The notes beneath the pieces were generated by a model that searched no databases, was not told the origin of the DNA, and saw nothing but the letters and a program-made list of their open reading frames with translations. The translations under genes and the position numbers were made by a program. From Peterkaempfera griseoplana (GTDB lineage Bacteria; Actinomycetota; Actinomycetes; Streptomycetales; Streptomycetaceae): DNA of 38,714 nucleotides. How positions within the stretch are numbered: position 1 is the stretch's first letter; each line of letters starts with the position of its first letter. The stretch spans positions 358 to 39,071 of the forward strand of contig NZ_LIQR01000025.1 of assembly GCF_001418575.1 (NCBI RefSeq), read 5' to 3'. Positions 21,310 through 28,756 of the stretch are shown in pieces.

Positions 21310-22593
21310 TCAGCCTCCGATCACCAGCCGCTGCACCCCGACCCAGCGCCCCGGGTCCGTCACCCGGCGGCCGTCCACCAGCACCCGGACCCCCGGCAGA
21401 TCCGCCGCCGACAGGACCCGGTAGTCGGCGTGGTCGGCCTGCACCACGGCGGCGTCCAGCGGCTCGCCCCGGTGCACCGGCAGTCCCAGGTCCGTCAGCT
21501 CCGCCTCGCTGTAGAGGGGGTCGGTGACATACGGCCGGGCGCCGTGGGCGCGCAGCGCCTCCACCACCGGGAAGACCCCGGAGAAGGCGGTCTCCTTCAC
21601 CCCGCCCCGGTAGGCGGCGCCGAGGACCAGCACCCCCGCCCCGGTGAGCGGTCCGTACGCCTCCGCCAGCAGCGCCACCGCGTACTGCGGCATCCGCTCG
21701 TTGGCCTCCCGGGCGGCCCGCACCACGGTGGCCTCGGGGTCGTTCCACAGGTACATCCGCGGGTAGACCGGGATGCAGTGGCCGCCGACGGCGATCCCCG
21801 GCTGGTGGATGTGGCTGTAGGGGTGGGTGTTGCACGCCTCGATCACCCGCAGCACGTCCACCCCCGCGGTGTCGGCGTACCGGGCGAACTGGTTGGCCAG
21901 GCCGATGTTGACGTCCCGGTAGGTGGTCTCGGCGAGCTTGGCCAGTTCGGCGGCCTCCGCCGAGCCCAGGTCCCACACCCCGTTGGGCCGCGGCAGGTCG
22001 TCCCGGGCGTCGAAGTCCAGCACCGCGCGGTAGAACTCCGCCCCGCGCCGGGCCGAGGCCTCGTCGATGCCGCCGAGGAGTTTGGGGTAGCGCCGCAGGT
22101 CGGCGAAGACCCGCCCGGTCAGCACCCGTTCCGGGCTGAACACCACGGCGAAGTCCCGTCCCGCGGTCAGCCCCGAGCCCCGCTCCAGCATCGGCACCCA
22201 GCGGCCCCGGGTGGTGCCCACCGGCAGGGTGGTCTCATAGCTGACCAGGGTGCCCGGCCGCAGTCCCGCCGCCACCGCCCGGGTCGCCGCGTCCATCCAG
22301 CCGAAGTCCGGCTCCCCCGCCGTGTCCACGAAGAGGGGGACGACCACCACCACGGCCTCGGCGTCCGACACCGCGGCGGTGGTGTCGGTGGTCGCCCGCA
22401 GCCGTCCCGCGGTCACCGCCTCCTTGAGCCGGACCTCCAGATCGGCCTCTCCGGGGAAGGGCGCCGTGCCCTCACCGACGAGCCGCACCACCCGCTCGTC
22501 GACGTCGGCGCCCACCACCTGGTGCCCCTTGCCGGCGAACTGCACCGCCAGCGGCAGTCCGATCTTGCCCAGTGCCACCACACAGATCCGCAC
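21310..22593 (-). CDS. UDP-N-acetylhexosamine 6-dehydrogenase (nucleotide-sugar dehydrogenase)
   Basis: 427 aa, UDP-Glc/ManNAc dehydrogenase family; oxidises C6 of a UDP-HexNAc to the uronic acid with two NAD+. Seen: N-terminal Rossmann fold (VVALGKIGLPLAVQFAGKGH, Asp30 for NAD ribose), YETTLPVGTT, FSPERVLTGRV, substrate helix with KLAETTYRDVNIGLANQFA, catalytic Cys273 in GGHCIPVYP, and a C-terminal Rossmann domain (VLVLGAAYRGGVKE). GTG 22593 follows GGGAGGGC by about 9 bases. It is divergent from the 2-epimerase gene with a shared 228-bp region. Either UDP-ManNAc (WecC-like) or UDP-GlcNAc (WbpA-like) is possible; the aminotransferase and 3-dehydrogenase nearby favour the WbpA-like role. Confidence 0.88.
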   Translation of the reverse strand: MRICVVALGKIGLPLAVQFAGKGHQVVGADVDERVVRLVGEGTAPFPGEADLEVRLKEAVTAGRLRATTDTTAAVSDAEAVVVVVPLFVDTAGEPDFGWMDAATRAVAAGLRPGTLVSYETTLPVGTTRGRWVPMLERGSGLTAGRDFAVVFSPERVLTGRVFADLRRYPKLLGGIDEASARRGAEFYRAVLDFDARDDLPRPNGVWDLGSAEAAELAKLAETTYRDVNIGLANQFARYADTAGVDVLRVIEACNTHPYSHIHQPGIAVGGHCIPVYPRMYLWNDPEATVVRAAREANERMPQYAVALLAEAYGPLTGAGVLVLGAAYRGGVKETAFSGVFPVVEALRAHGARPYVTDPLYSEAELTDLGLPVHRGEPLDAAVVQADHADYRVLSAADLPGVRVLVDGRRVTDPGRWVGVQRLVIGG

Positions 22594-22746
22594 GGCTGCT
22601 GCCCTCCCGAAGTGCACGGGCTCCCGATGGCCCGTTTTCTCCTGGATTGTCGCCTCGACCGCCACTCCCGGCCTCCCGGGAGCGGCGTCCGGGGGAAGGC
22701 CGCAGGCCCCCGGCGCGCCCGTACGGGAGGGCCGCCGGGCCGTGCC

Positions 22747-22752
22747 TAGGGT
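22747..22752 (+). promoter_or_regulatory. Candidate -10 box of the 2-epimerase gene
   Basis: TAGGGT matches the Streptomyces vegetative -10 pattern (TAGRRT) about 70 bases before the ATG. No good TTGACR is found 17-18 bases upstream, so this is tentative. Confidence 0.3.
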
Positions 22753-22821
22753 CGGACGGGGCCGCCCGGGGCGGGGGAGCCGGCGCGGCCGGCCCGCCGT
22801 CCACCCCGAGGAGCAACCGCC

Positions 22822-23904
22822 ATGAAGGTCGTCAGCATCGTGGGCGCCCGCCCCCAGCTGGTGAAGCTCGCCCCCGTTGCCGAGGCGCTCGGCGCAGCCG
22901 GGCACCGCCATGTCATCGTGCACACGGGACAGCACTACGACGCCGGCCTCTCCGATGTCTTCTTCAGCGGCCTGGGCATCCCCGCACCCGACGTGCACCT
23001 GGGGATCGGCTCGGGCAGCCACGGGGTGCAGACCGGCGGGGTGCTGGCCGCCCTTGACCCGGTGCTGGCGGCGGAGGGACCGGACTGGGTGCTGGTGTAC
23101 GGCGACACCAACTCGACGCTCGCCGGGGCGGTGGCCGCGGTCAAACTGCAGCTGCCGGTCGCCCATCTGGAGGCCGGACTGCGCTCGTTCAACCGGCGGA
23201 TGCCCGAGGAACACAACCGGGTGCTCACCGACCACGCCGCCGATCTGCTGCTGGCCCCCACCGAGGAGGCGGTGCGCCATCTCACCGAGGAGGGGCTGGC
23301 CGAACGGGCCGAGCTGGTGGGCGATGTGATGGTGGACGTCTGCCTGCGGGTGCGGGACGCGGTCCGGCGCGAGGGCCTTGCCCCCGAACTGCCCGACGGG
23401 GTCGACCCGGCGCGGCCGTATCTGCTGGCGACCGTGCACCGGGCGGAGAACACCGACGACCCCAAGCGGCTGGCGGCGATCGCGGACGCGCTGGCCGGGC
23501 TGCCGCTGCCGGTGGTGCTGCCGGCCCATCCCCGGCTGCTGGCCCGGGCCGGGCAGCACGGTGTGCAGCTGGCCCGGGGGGCGGTGCGGGTGGCGCGTCC
23601 GCTCCCGTATGCGCAGCTGGTCTCGGCCGTGCTGGGCGCCGCCGCCGTGGTCACCGACTCGGGGGGACTGCAGAAGGAGGCCTATCTGCTGGGCCGTCCC
23701 TGCACCACGCTGCGCCCGGAGACCGAGTGGCCGGAGACCCTGGCCGGCGGGTGGAACGTGCTGGTCCCGGACCCGCAGCTGCTGACCGCCGCCGCCTGGG
23801 CGGCCGTCGCGGCCCGCCCGGCCCCCGAGGGGCCGCGCGCCGCCCCGTACGGGGACGGGCGCGCGGCCGGTCGGGTGGCCCGGGTCCTGGCGGAGCGGGC
23901 CTGA
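22822..23904 (+). CDS. Non-hydrolysing UDP-N-acetylglucosamine-type 2-epimerase
   Basis: 360 aa, UDP-GlcNAc 2-epimerase fold (GT-B). Seen: GARPQLVKLAPV at residues 8-19, HTGQHYDAGLSDVFF, VYGDTNSTLAG, AHLEAGLRS, MPEEHNRVLTDH with active-site Glu, ATVHRAEN with the UDP-binding His, and TDSGGLQKEAY. The GARPQ form rather than GTRPE is, as I recall, typical of WbpI/WlbD-type enzymes that epimerise UDP-2,3-diacetamido-glucuronic acid to the mannuronic form, while WecB has GTRPE. ATG 22822 follows GAGGAG. It is divergent from the dehydrogenase and convergent with the Gfo/Idh gene; both stop codons lie in one inverted repeat. Confidence 0.92.
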   Translation: MKVVSIVGARPQLVKLAPVAEALGAAGHRHVIVHTGQHYDAGLSDVFFSGLGIPAPDVHLGIGSGSHGVQTGGVLAALDPVLAAEGPDWVLVYGDTNSTLAGAVAAVKLQLPVAHLEAGLRSFNRRMPEEHNRVLTDHAADLLLAPTEEAVRHLTEEGLAERAELVGDVMVDVCLRVRDAVRREGLAPELPDGVDPARPYLLATVHRAENTDDPKRLAAIADALAGLPLPVVLPAHPRLLARAGQHGVQLARGAVRVARPLPYAQLVSAVLGAAAVVTDSGGLQKEAYLLGRPCTTLRPETEWPETLAGGWNVLVPDPQLLTAAAWAAVAARPAPEGPRAAPYGDGRAAGRVARVLAERA

Positions 23905-23916
23905 CCCGGTCAGGCC
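23898..23916. terminator. Inverted repeat holding both convergent stop codons
   Basis: GGCCTGAC-CCG-GTCAGGCC: perfect 8-bp arms and a 3-base loop. The epimerase TGA (23902-23904) is in the left arm and the 3-dehydrogenase stop (23910-23912, minus) is in the right arm. It is the only structure between the two genes and could end both transcripts. Confidence 0.5.
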
Positions 23917-24956
23917 GGCTGCGGCTCGTCGAGGAGCCGCGGCCGTACCGGCACCGTGGCCCGCCGCTGCGCCGACTCCAGGACCGCCGCCGACACCTCC
24001 ACCGTACGCAGTCCCTGACGGAGCGTCACAATGTCTCCGGGTTTGCCCTCGACGGCGTCCCGGAACCGTTCGTGCTCCACCAGCAGCGGTTCCCGTTTGG
24101 GGATGGCGAAGCGGACCATGTCGCCCTCCGCGACTCCGCGGAAGGCCCGCAGCGCCTCCCACTCGGTGGTCACCGCGCCGTTGGCGTAGAAGGTGAGGTC
24201 GGCGGTGAGGGTGTCCGCCACGAAGCAGCCCCGGGAGCCGGTGACCGCGGCGAAGCGCTCCTTGAGCGGGCTCAGCCAGTTGACCAGGTGGCTGACCACG
24301 GTGCCGTCGGAGAGCTCCCCGACCACCGCCACCATGTCCTCGTGCGGTCGGCCGCTCTTGCTGACCGTACGGGCCGCCACCGAGCTGTAGTCCTGGCCGG
24401 TGACCCAGGCGGTGAGGTCGATGTCGTGGGTGGCCAGGTCCTTGACCACCCCGACGTCCGCGATGCGGTGCGGGAACGGCCCCTGGCGGCGGGTCACCAC
24501 CTGGAAGACCTCACCCAGCTCCCCCGCCTCCAGCCGGGCCCGCAGCGACTGCAGCGCGGGGTTGAACCGCTCGATGTGCCCCACGCCCGCGACCAGCCCG
24601 CGTGCCTCGAAGGCGTCCACCAGCCGCTCCGCGGCCGCCACCGAGTGGGCCAGCGGCTTCTCGATCAGCGCGCAGACCCCGTTGGCGGCCAGCTCCAGGC
24701 CGACCGCCTCATGGTGCGCGGTGGGGCAGGCCACCACCGCGTAGTCGATGCCCAGCGCGACCAGCTCGGCGACGCTGTGCAGCACCGGCACGCCGCGGGC
24801 GGCCCCACTGCGGTCACCGGCCGGGTCGACGGCCGCGACCAGCTGCACACCGTCGAGGCCACTGAGCACCCGGGCGTGGTTGCGGCCCATGGCGCCCAGC
24901 CCCACCAGGCCGACCCGCAGCGTTCGGCGCCCGGCGGTCCGGGCGGGGCCGGTCAT
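23910..24956 (-). CDS. Gfo/Idh/MocA-family NAD-dependent oxidoreductase, probable UDP-sugar 3-dehydrogenase
   Basis: 348 aa. Seen: N-terminal Rossmann fold (VGLVGLGAMGRNHARVLS), Asp of VAAVDP, the family EKP motif in ALIEKPLAHS with Lys for catalysis, GHIERFNPALQ, and a C-terminal alpha/beta domain with VVKDLATHDIDL (conserved D and H). Members of this kind next to DegT aminotransferases (GnnA, WlbA/WbpB, the archaeal UDP-GlcNAc 3-dehydrogenases) oxidise the 3-OH of UDP-GlcNAc or UDP-GlcNAcA. ATG 24956 overlaps the stop of a 25-codon ORF by ATGA, so it is likely translated by coupling. It is separated from the upstream glycosyltransferase by a 12-bp-stem hairpin. Exact substrate is inferred. 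Confidence 0.88.
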   Translation of the reverse strand: MTGPARTAGRRTLRVGLVGLGAMGRNHARVLSGLDGVQLVAAVDPAGDRSGAARGVPVLHSVAELVALGIDYAVVACPTAHHEAVGLELAANGVCALIEKPLAHSVAAAERLVDAFEARGLVAGVGHIERFNPALQSLRARLEAGELGEVFQVVTRRQGPFPHRIADVGVVKDLATHDIDLTAWVTGQDYSSVAARTVSKSGRPHEDMVAVVGELSDGTVVSHLVNWLSPLKERFAAVTGSRGCFVADTLTADLTFYANGAVTTEWEALRAFRGVAEGDMVRFAIPKREPLLVEHERFRDAVEGKPGDIVTLRQGLRTVEVSAAVLESAQRRATVPVRPRLLDEPQPA

Positions 24957-25030
24957 CGCAGGCCCGTTCTCGGGGCGGCGCCGGGGCCTCCGCGCGCCGC
25001 GGGGATCAGGTGCCGTTCTCGCCCGCGCAT
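24953..25030 (-). CDS. 25-codon ORF copying the aminotransferase N-terminus, coupled to the 3-dehydrogenase gene
   Basis: Too short for ordinary gene calling. It starts MRGRERHLIPAAR and ends PRTGLR; GGAGGAGG lies 5-6 bases before the ATG, better than most sites here. The first 13 codons match the DegT protein at 32164-33291 (MRGRNEELIPAAR), and the DNA match extends through the ribosome binding site (24992-25047 against 33253-33307). After codon 13 the two differ completely. The stop overlaps the next ATG (ATGA). It is either the remnant of a second aminotransferase gene fused or deleted at its 5' end, or a leader ORF that drives translation of the oxidoreductase. No protein function is proposed. 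Confidence 0.55.
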   Translation of the reverse strand: MRGRERHLIPAARGGPGAAPRTGLR

Positions 25031-25076
25031 CGTTGCCTCCTCCATCGGTCGTGGACGGTGCTTGTCGAAGATCTGC

Positions 25077-25104
25077 GGCCGTACGGGCGGGCGCCCGTAC
25101 GGCC
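25077..25104 (-). terminator. 12-bp perfect hairpin after the glycosyltransferase gene
   Basis: GGCCGTACGGGC (25077-25088) and its exact complement (25093-25104) with a 4-base loop lie 12-40 bases after the 25117 stop on the minus strand. There is no T run. It separates this gene from the 25-codon ORF/3-dehydrogenase unit. Both arms contain CCGTACGG. Confidence 0.6.
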
Positions 25105-25116
25105 ACCGCGGCAGGC

Positions 25117-26310
25117 TCAGGCCGCCTCCGCGGGGTCGGGCAGCGGATGCAGGCGGGCGGCGGCGAGCAGCGCGGCGACCGCCCCGGCCAGCCGGTCGTA
25201 GGGGCTGGCGTGCCCGCGGTGGTCGTCCGACCAGCGCACGGCCCCCGCGCGGCAGCGCTCGTACGCCGCGCGGCGCTCGCCCGCCCAGCCGGACAGGATG
25301 CGGGCGGCCTGCTCGGCGCCCTCCGCCACGGTGCCCGCGCCGCAGCCCCGCACCAGCTCGGCCGCCCGGGGCAGCGGGCTGGTGAGCACCGGCAGTCCGC
25401 AGGCCAGGTACTCGTAGACCTTGGACGGTATGGAGTCGACGAAGGCCGGGGTGGTCTCCAGCAGGGCCAGTCCCACCCAGGCCCCGGCCGCCAGCTGCCA
25501 GGCCGCCTGCGGCGGCATCCGGCCGTGCAGCCGGACCCGGGCCGCGGCGGGGCTGCCGCGCTGCCACTCCCGCAGCCGGTCCCGGTCGGCCGCCGCCACC
25601 GGGCCGACCAGGTCCAGCTGCCAGTCGGGCGCCGCCTCCACGGCGGCGAGCATGGTCCACAGTCCGCGGCTGCCGCGGATGTCCCCGACGTACAGGGCGC
25701 GGGGCACCGGGCCCGGCGGCTGCGGGGCGGGCAGCAGCCGGAACTCGGGCAGGTTGCGGACGACCATGCGGCGGGCGGCGGTGTGCGGCGGCACATGCTC
25801 GTCGGCGACCACGGTCAGGTCGGCGTGCCTGCTGAGCCGGGTCGCGGTGTGGGTCCAGACGCGGGCGGCGGCGCCGGCGGGGCCGCGGGCCCAGCTGCGG
25901 TCGCGCAGCAGCGCCTGGTAGTCCTCGTGGACGTCCACCACCAGCAGCCGGCGGCCGCCCGGCAGGGTGCGGTGCAGGGCGCGGCGCAGCCGGGCGGCGG
26001 GCACCAGGTCCGGGTCCAGGGTGAGCAGGACCCGGCCGCGGGCCCTGGCGGGCAGCAGCAGTGCGTGCAGGCCGCGGCGGGTCAGGCCGCCGGCCTCCAG
26101 CGGCCGGAAGTCCACTCCGGGAGGCGCGTCGGCCGCTGTGCCGCGGGCCAGTACCTCCACGGTGAGTCCGGCCCGGCGCAGGGCGGCGCAGTGCCGGTGC
26201 AGCCGGGCGTCGGCGACATGGTGGCCGCTGGTGATCAGGGAGACGTCGACGGGGGCGGGCAGGACGGCGGGCCGTCCGCCGGGGACCGGGGGCTCTGCGG
26301 TAGGGCTCAT
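25117..26310 (-). CDS. Family-4-type (GT-B) glycosyltransferase
   Basis: 397 aa. Seen: an N-terminal Rossmann half with VDVHEDYQALLRD (residues 125-137) and TVVADEHVP; a C-terminal half with ALYVGDIRGSRGLWTMLAAVE, LDLVGPV, LHGRMP and the donor-site helix PSKVYEYLACGLPV (295-308, Glu300), the GT4 retaining signature. It should add a sugar from a nucleotide donor at the cytoplasmic membrane face. ATG 26310 (MSPTAEPPVP) is used, with only a weak AGGCGG upstream. It is 92 bp downstream of the ABC ATPase gene and probably in its operon. The sugar and acceptor cannot be told. Confidence 0.85.
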   Translation of the reverse strand: MSPTAEPPVPGGRPAVLPAPVDVSLITSGHHVADARLHRHCAALRRAGLTVEVLARGTAADAPPGVDFRPLEAGGLTRRGLHALLLPARARGRVLLTLDPDLVPAARLRRALHRTLPGGRRLLVVDVHEDYQALLRDRSWARGPAGAAARVWTHTATRLSRHADLTVVADEHVPPHTAARRMVVRNLPEFRLLPAPQPPGPVPRALYVGDIRGSRGLWTMLAAVEAAPDWQLDLVGPVAAADRDRLREWQRGSPAAARVRLHGRMPPQAAWQLAAGAWVGLALLETTPAFVDSIPSKVYEYLACGLPVLTSPLPRAAELVRGCGAGTVAEGAEQAARILSGWAGERRAAYERCRAGAVRWSDDHRGHASPYDRLAGAVAALLAAARLHPLPDPAEAA

Positions 26311-26402
26311 GGGTGTCGCACCGCCTGGACTCGCTACTGCGCTGACTCCCGTGGGACCGGCTGGTGCCGGGCCGCGCCGGGGCGGGCTCGGGGGTGGTCG
26401 GG

Positions 26403-27248
26403 TCAGACGTCCTCCAGGACCACGGCGTCCTCGCCGACCTCCTGGAAGCGGATGTAGGCGGCGGTGACCTCCTCGGGGTCGCCGCGCATCATCACCCGGC
26501 CCCGGTGCAGCCAGACGCAGTCGTCGCACAGCTCTCTGATGGTGGCCACGGCATGGCTGACCAGGAAGATCGTGCGGGCCTGGGCGACCAGCTCCTGGAT
26601 CTTGTCGTAGGACTTGCGCTTGAACTTGGCGTCGCCGGCCGACAGTGCCTCGTCGATCAGCAGCACATCCGGCTCCATATGGGTGGAGACGGCGAAAGCC
26701 AGCCGTCCGTACATGCCGGAGGAGTAGGTCTTCATGGGCATGTCGATGAAGTCGCCGAGGTCGGCCCAGTCGGCGATCTGCTGGTAGCGCTTCGCGATCT
26801 GACGGCGACTCAGGCCTGCGGCGAGTCCGCCGAGGACGACGTTCTCCCGTCCGCTGAGGTTGCCGTTGAAGCCCACGCCCAGGGCGAGCAGGGTGCTGAT
26901 CCGGCCGTGGACCTCGATCTCCCCCGAACTCGGCGGCAGGATCCCGGCGACCGCCCGCATCAGGGTGGACTTGCCCGCCCCGTTGGCGCCCACCACGCCC
27001 AGCACGCTGCCGTGCGCCACCTCGATGCTGACGCCGCGCAGCGCCTTGACCTCGCGTACCAGGTCGCGCCGCCCGGAGGGCCTGGTCAGCCGGTAGCGCA
27101 GGGTGTTGGCCCTGGGGTCGCGCGGTACCCGGTAGGTGATGTGGACGTCGCGGACCTGCACCGCCCAGGTTCCCCCCGCTCCGGGGGGAGGCGGGGCGGC
27201 CGGTCCGGTTCCGGCGGCGACCGTCTCAGAGGCGGACAGCGAACTCAC
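26403..27248 (-). CDS. ABC transporter ATPase of polysaccharide exporter (Wzt/TagH type)
   Basis: 281 aa. Seen: Walker A GANGAGKS (residues 87-94), GVGFNGNLSGREN after the Q-loop region, signature YSSGM (175-179), Walker B VLLIDE (195-200) and H-loop LVSHA. The N-terminal segment TYRVPRDPRANTLRYRL and the spacing are those of the polysaccharide exporter subgroup (Wzt, TagH, mycobacterial Rv3781-like). The C-terminal carbohydrate-binding domain of long Wzt proteins is absent, so chain-end recognition by Wzt is unlikely. GTG 27248 lies inside the end of the permease gene (23-bp overlap) and follows GGAGGGA. It drives export of a lipid-linked glycan with the 27226-28116 permease. Confidence 0.94.
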   Translation of the reverse strand: MSSLSASETVAAGTGPAAPPPPGAGGTWAVQVRDVHITYRVPRDPRANTLRYRLTRPSGRRDLVREVKALRGVSIEVAHGSVLGVVGANGAGKSTLMRAVAGILPPSSGEIEVHGRISTLLALGVGFNGNLSGRENVVLGGLAAGLSRRQIAKRYQQIADWADLGDFIDMPMKTYSSGMYGRLAFAVSTHMEPDVLLIDEALSAGDAKFKRKSYDKIQELVAQARTIFLVSHAVATIRELCDDCVWLHRGRVMMRGDPEEVTAAYIRFQEVGEDAVVLEDV

Positions 27249-28116
27249 GCTCCCTCCACAGGAAGACCAGGATCCCGACGAGGAACGCGCCGGCTCCCCA
27301 GCAGCCGCCCGTCACCAGCCAGCCCGGGTGGGCGAAGCGGCCGCGTACCAGGGCGTCTCCCCAGGTGCCGAGCATCGGGGACAGCGGGTTGAGGGAGATC
27401 AGCAGCGCCTTGTTGCCGCCCCTGGCCTGCTGGTCCTCCAGGGCCCAGAGCACCGGCGACAGAAAGAGCCAGATCCTGATCACATAGGGCAGGAAGTTGG
27501 CGAAGTCCCGAAAGTAGACCTGCACCGTGGCGGTCAGGAACCCCAGCCCCGCCCCGAACAGCGCCAGGCACACGAAGGCCGGCAGCGCCGCCAGCATCGG
27601 CCAGCTCCAGGGCAGCCCCTCGACCTCGTGCACCACCAGGAAGACCACCATCGAGGGCAGGAACCGCATGAAGGCGATGACGATCTGGGTGATCGGCAGC
27701 AGCAGCCGGGGAAAGGAGCTGTTCATGATCAGCCGGCTGCTGCCGATCACCGACCCGGCGCACTGGCCCAGGCACGCGGAGAAGAAGTTGAAGGCGAAGA
27801 GTCCCGCCAGCAGCTTGGCGAAGTAGTCGGGCTGGCGGGCGCCGGTGCCCAGGATGTCCACCAGCACGTAGTAGACACAGCCCAGCAGCAGCGGGTTGAG
27901 CACCAGCCACAGCTGCCCGAAGAAACTGGTGTAGTTCTGCGCCCGCAGCGTGCTGCGGGCCATCTCGTGGACGAACTGCCTGCGCTCCCACAGCTGGCGC
28001 AGATACGCCGGGACATGCGGCAGCCCCGCCCGCCGGGCCTGGAAGAGGTGGTGCTCCAGCGGACGGTCCGGCACCACCCGCGCGGCCGCCCGCCGGTCCG
28101 CCGTGGTGTCACTCAT
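27226..28116 (-). CDS. ABC-2 type permease of polysaccharide exporter (Wzm/TagG type)
   Basis: 296 aa with six predicted membrane segments. Seen: the ABC-2 entry region RSTLRAQNYTSFFGQLWLVLNPLLLGCVYY (in homologues R..Y..S.LG..W..L.P), NSSFPRLLLPI and VYFRDFANFLPYVIRIWLFLSPV, all typical of TagG/Wzm/RfbD permeases. ATG 28116 (MSDTTADRR) follows GGGAGGG by about 8 bases and overlaps the preceding gene by 8 bp; an ATG at 28149 is less likely. It pairs with the ATPase gene. Together they would carry a polyprenyl-linked polymer across the membrane. Confidence 0.94.
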   Translation of the reverse strand: MSDTTADRRAAARVVPDRPLEHHLFQARRAGLPHVPAYLRQLWERRQFVHEMARSTLRAQNYTSFFGQLWLVLNPLLLGCVYYVLVDILGTGARQPDYFAKLLAGLFAFNFFSACLGQCAGSVIGSSRLIMNSSFPRLLLPITQIVIAFMRFLPSMVVFLVVHEVEGLPWSWPMLAALPAFVCLALFGAGLGFLTATVQVYFRDFANFLPYVIRIWLFLSPVLWALEDQQARGGNKALLISLNPLSPMLGTWGDALVRGRFAHPGWLVTGGCWGAGAFLVGILVFLWREREFAVRL

Positions 28117-28756
28117 CGCGTCGCCCTCCCCCGCCGGAAGCCGCCGCAACCGGCTGATCCTCGTACAGCGCCCGGTCCAGGCCCAGCGAGACCGCCAGCC
28201 GGGGGTGGCGGCGGCCCAGGTGCCACGCCGTCGGCACGGCGTGGGTGTCGTACGCCACCACCCGCTCGGTGGTCTCCGACACCAGCTGCTCCCCGAAGTG
28301 ACGACGGGCCACCCGCCACATCAGCCAGGGACGCACCACCCGGTAGCCGCGGATGAAGAACCGGTGGTGGAAGGTGTCGGCCAGCCGGGTGTGCAGCCGG
28401 GTCACCAGCCCGACCCCGAGCTCCAGGGCCCGCCCGCCGTCGGGCCGGCGGTAGTGCGGCTCGGCCGCGGCCCGCAGCAGGCCCAGCGCCTTGCGCGGGG
28501 CCCGGTAGACCAGCAGCCGCTCACCGCGCGGCAGCGGATGCCGCCCCTCGCCCTCGCGCAGCGACCACCGGCGCACTTCCGCGGGAAGCCCGGCGGCCTC
28601 CCAGGGCTGCGGGTTGACAGTCAGCAGGTCCACCGCCACGCCCCTGGCCAGCAGGAACTCCGCGTCCTGGCATACCCCGGCCACCCCTCGGGTGTTCAGC
28701 GCCAGCAGCAGCACCCGCCGGGGGGCCGCGGCCGGCTGCCTCCTCCCCGCGCTCAT
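28109..28756 (-). CDS. Unrecognised 215-aa protein, paralogue of the C-terminal domain of the preceding glycosyltransferase
   Basis: Not a family I recognise. Seen: a basic N-terminus, RRVLLLALNTRGVAGVCQDA (about residues 13-32), FLLARGVAVDLLTVN, a central region with FIRGYRVVRPWLMWRVARRHFG, RVVAYDTHAVPTAWHLGRRHP (about 165-185) and a Gly-rich tail. The order of blocks VLLLAL / LxxRGVxV / PWLxWRxARR / VVxxDxxAVxxAWHL is the same as in residues 460-582 of the upstream protein, so the two are paralogous. The alternating strand/helix pattern and HA-like blocks recall half of a GT-B fold, an inference only. ATGA overlap with the upstream stop; 8-bp overlap with the permease. Confidence 0.8.
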   Translation of the reverse strand: MSAGRRQPAAAPRRVLLLALNTRGVAGVCQDAEFLLARGVAVDLLTVNPQPWEAAGLPAEVRRWSLREGEGRHPLPRGERLLVYRAPRKALGLLRAAAEPHYRRPDGGRALELGVGLVTRLHTRLADTFHHRFFIRGYRVVRPWLMWRVARRHFGEQLVSETTERVVAYDTHAVPTAWHLGRRHPRLAVSLGLDRALYEDQPVAAASGGGGRRDE

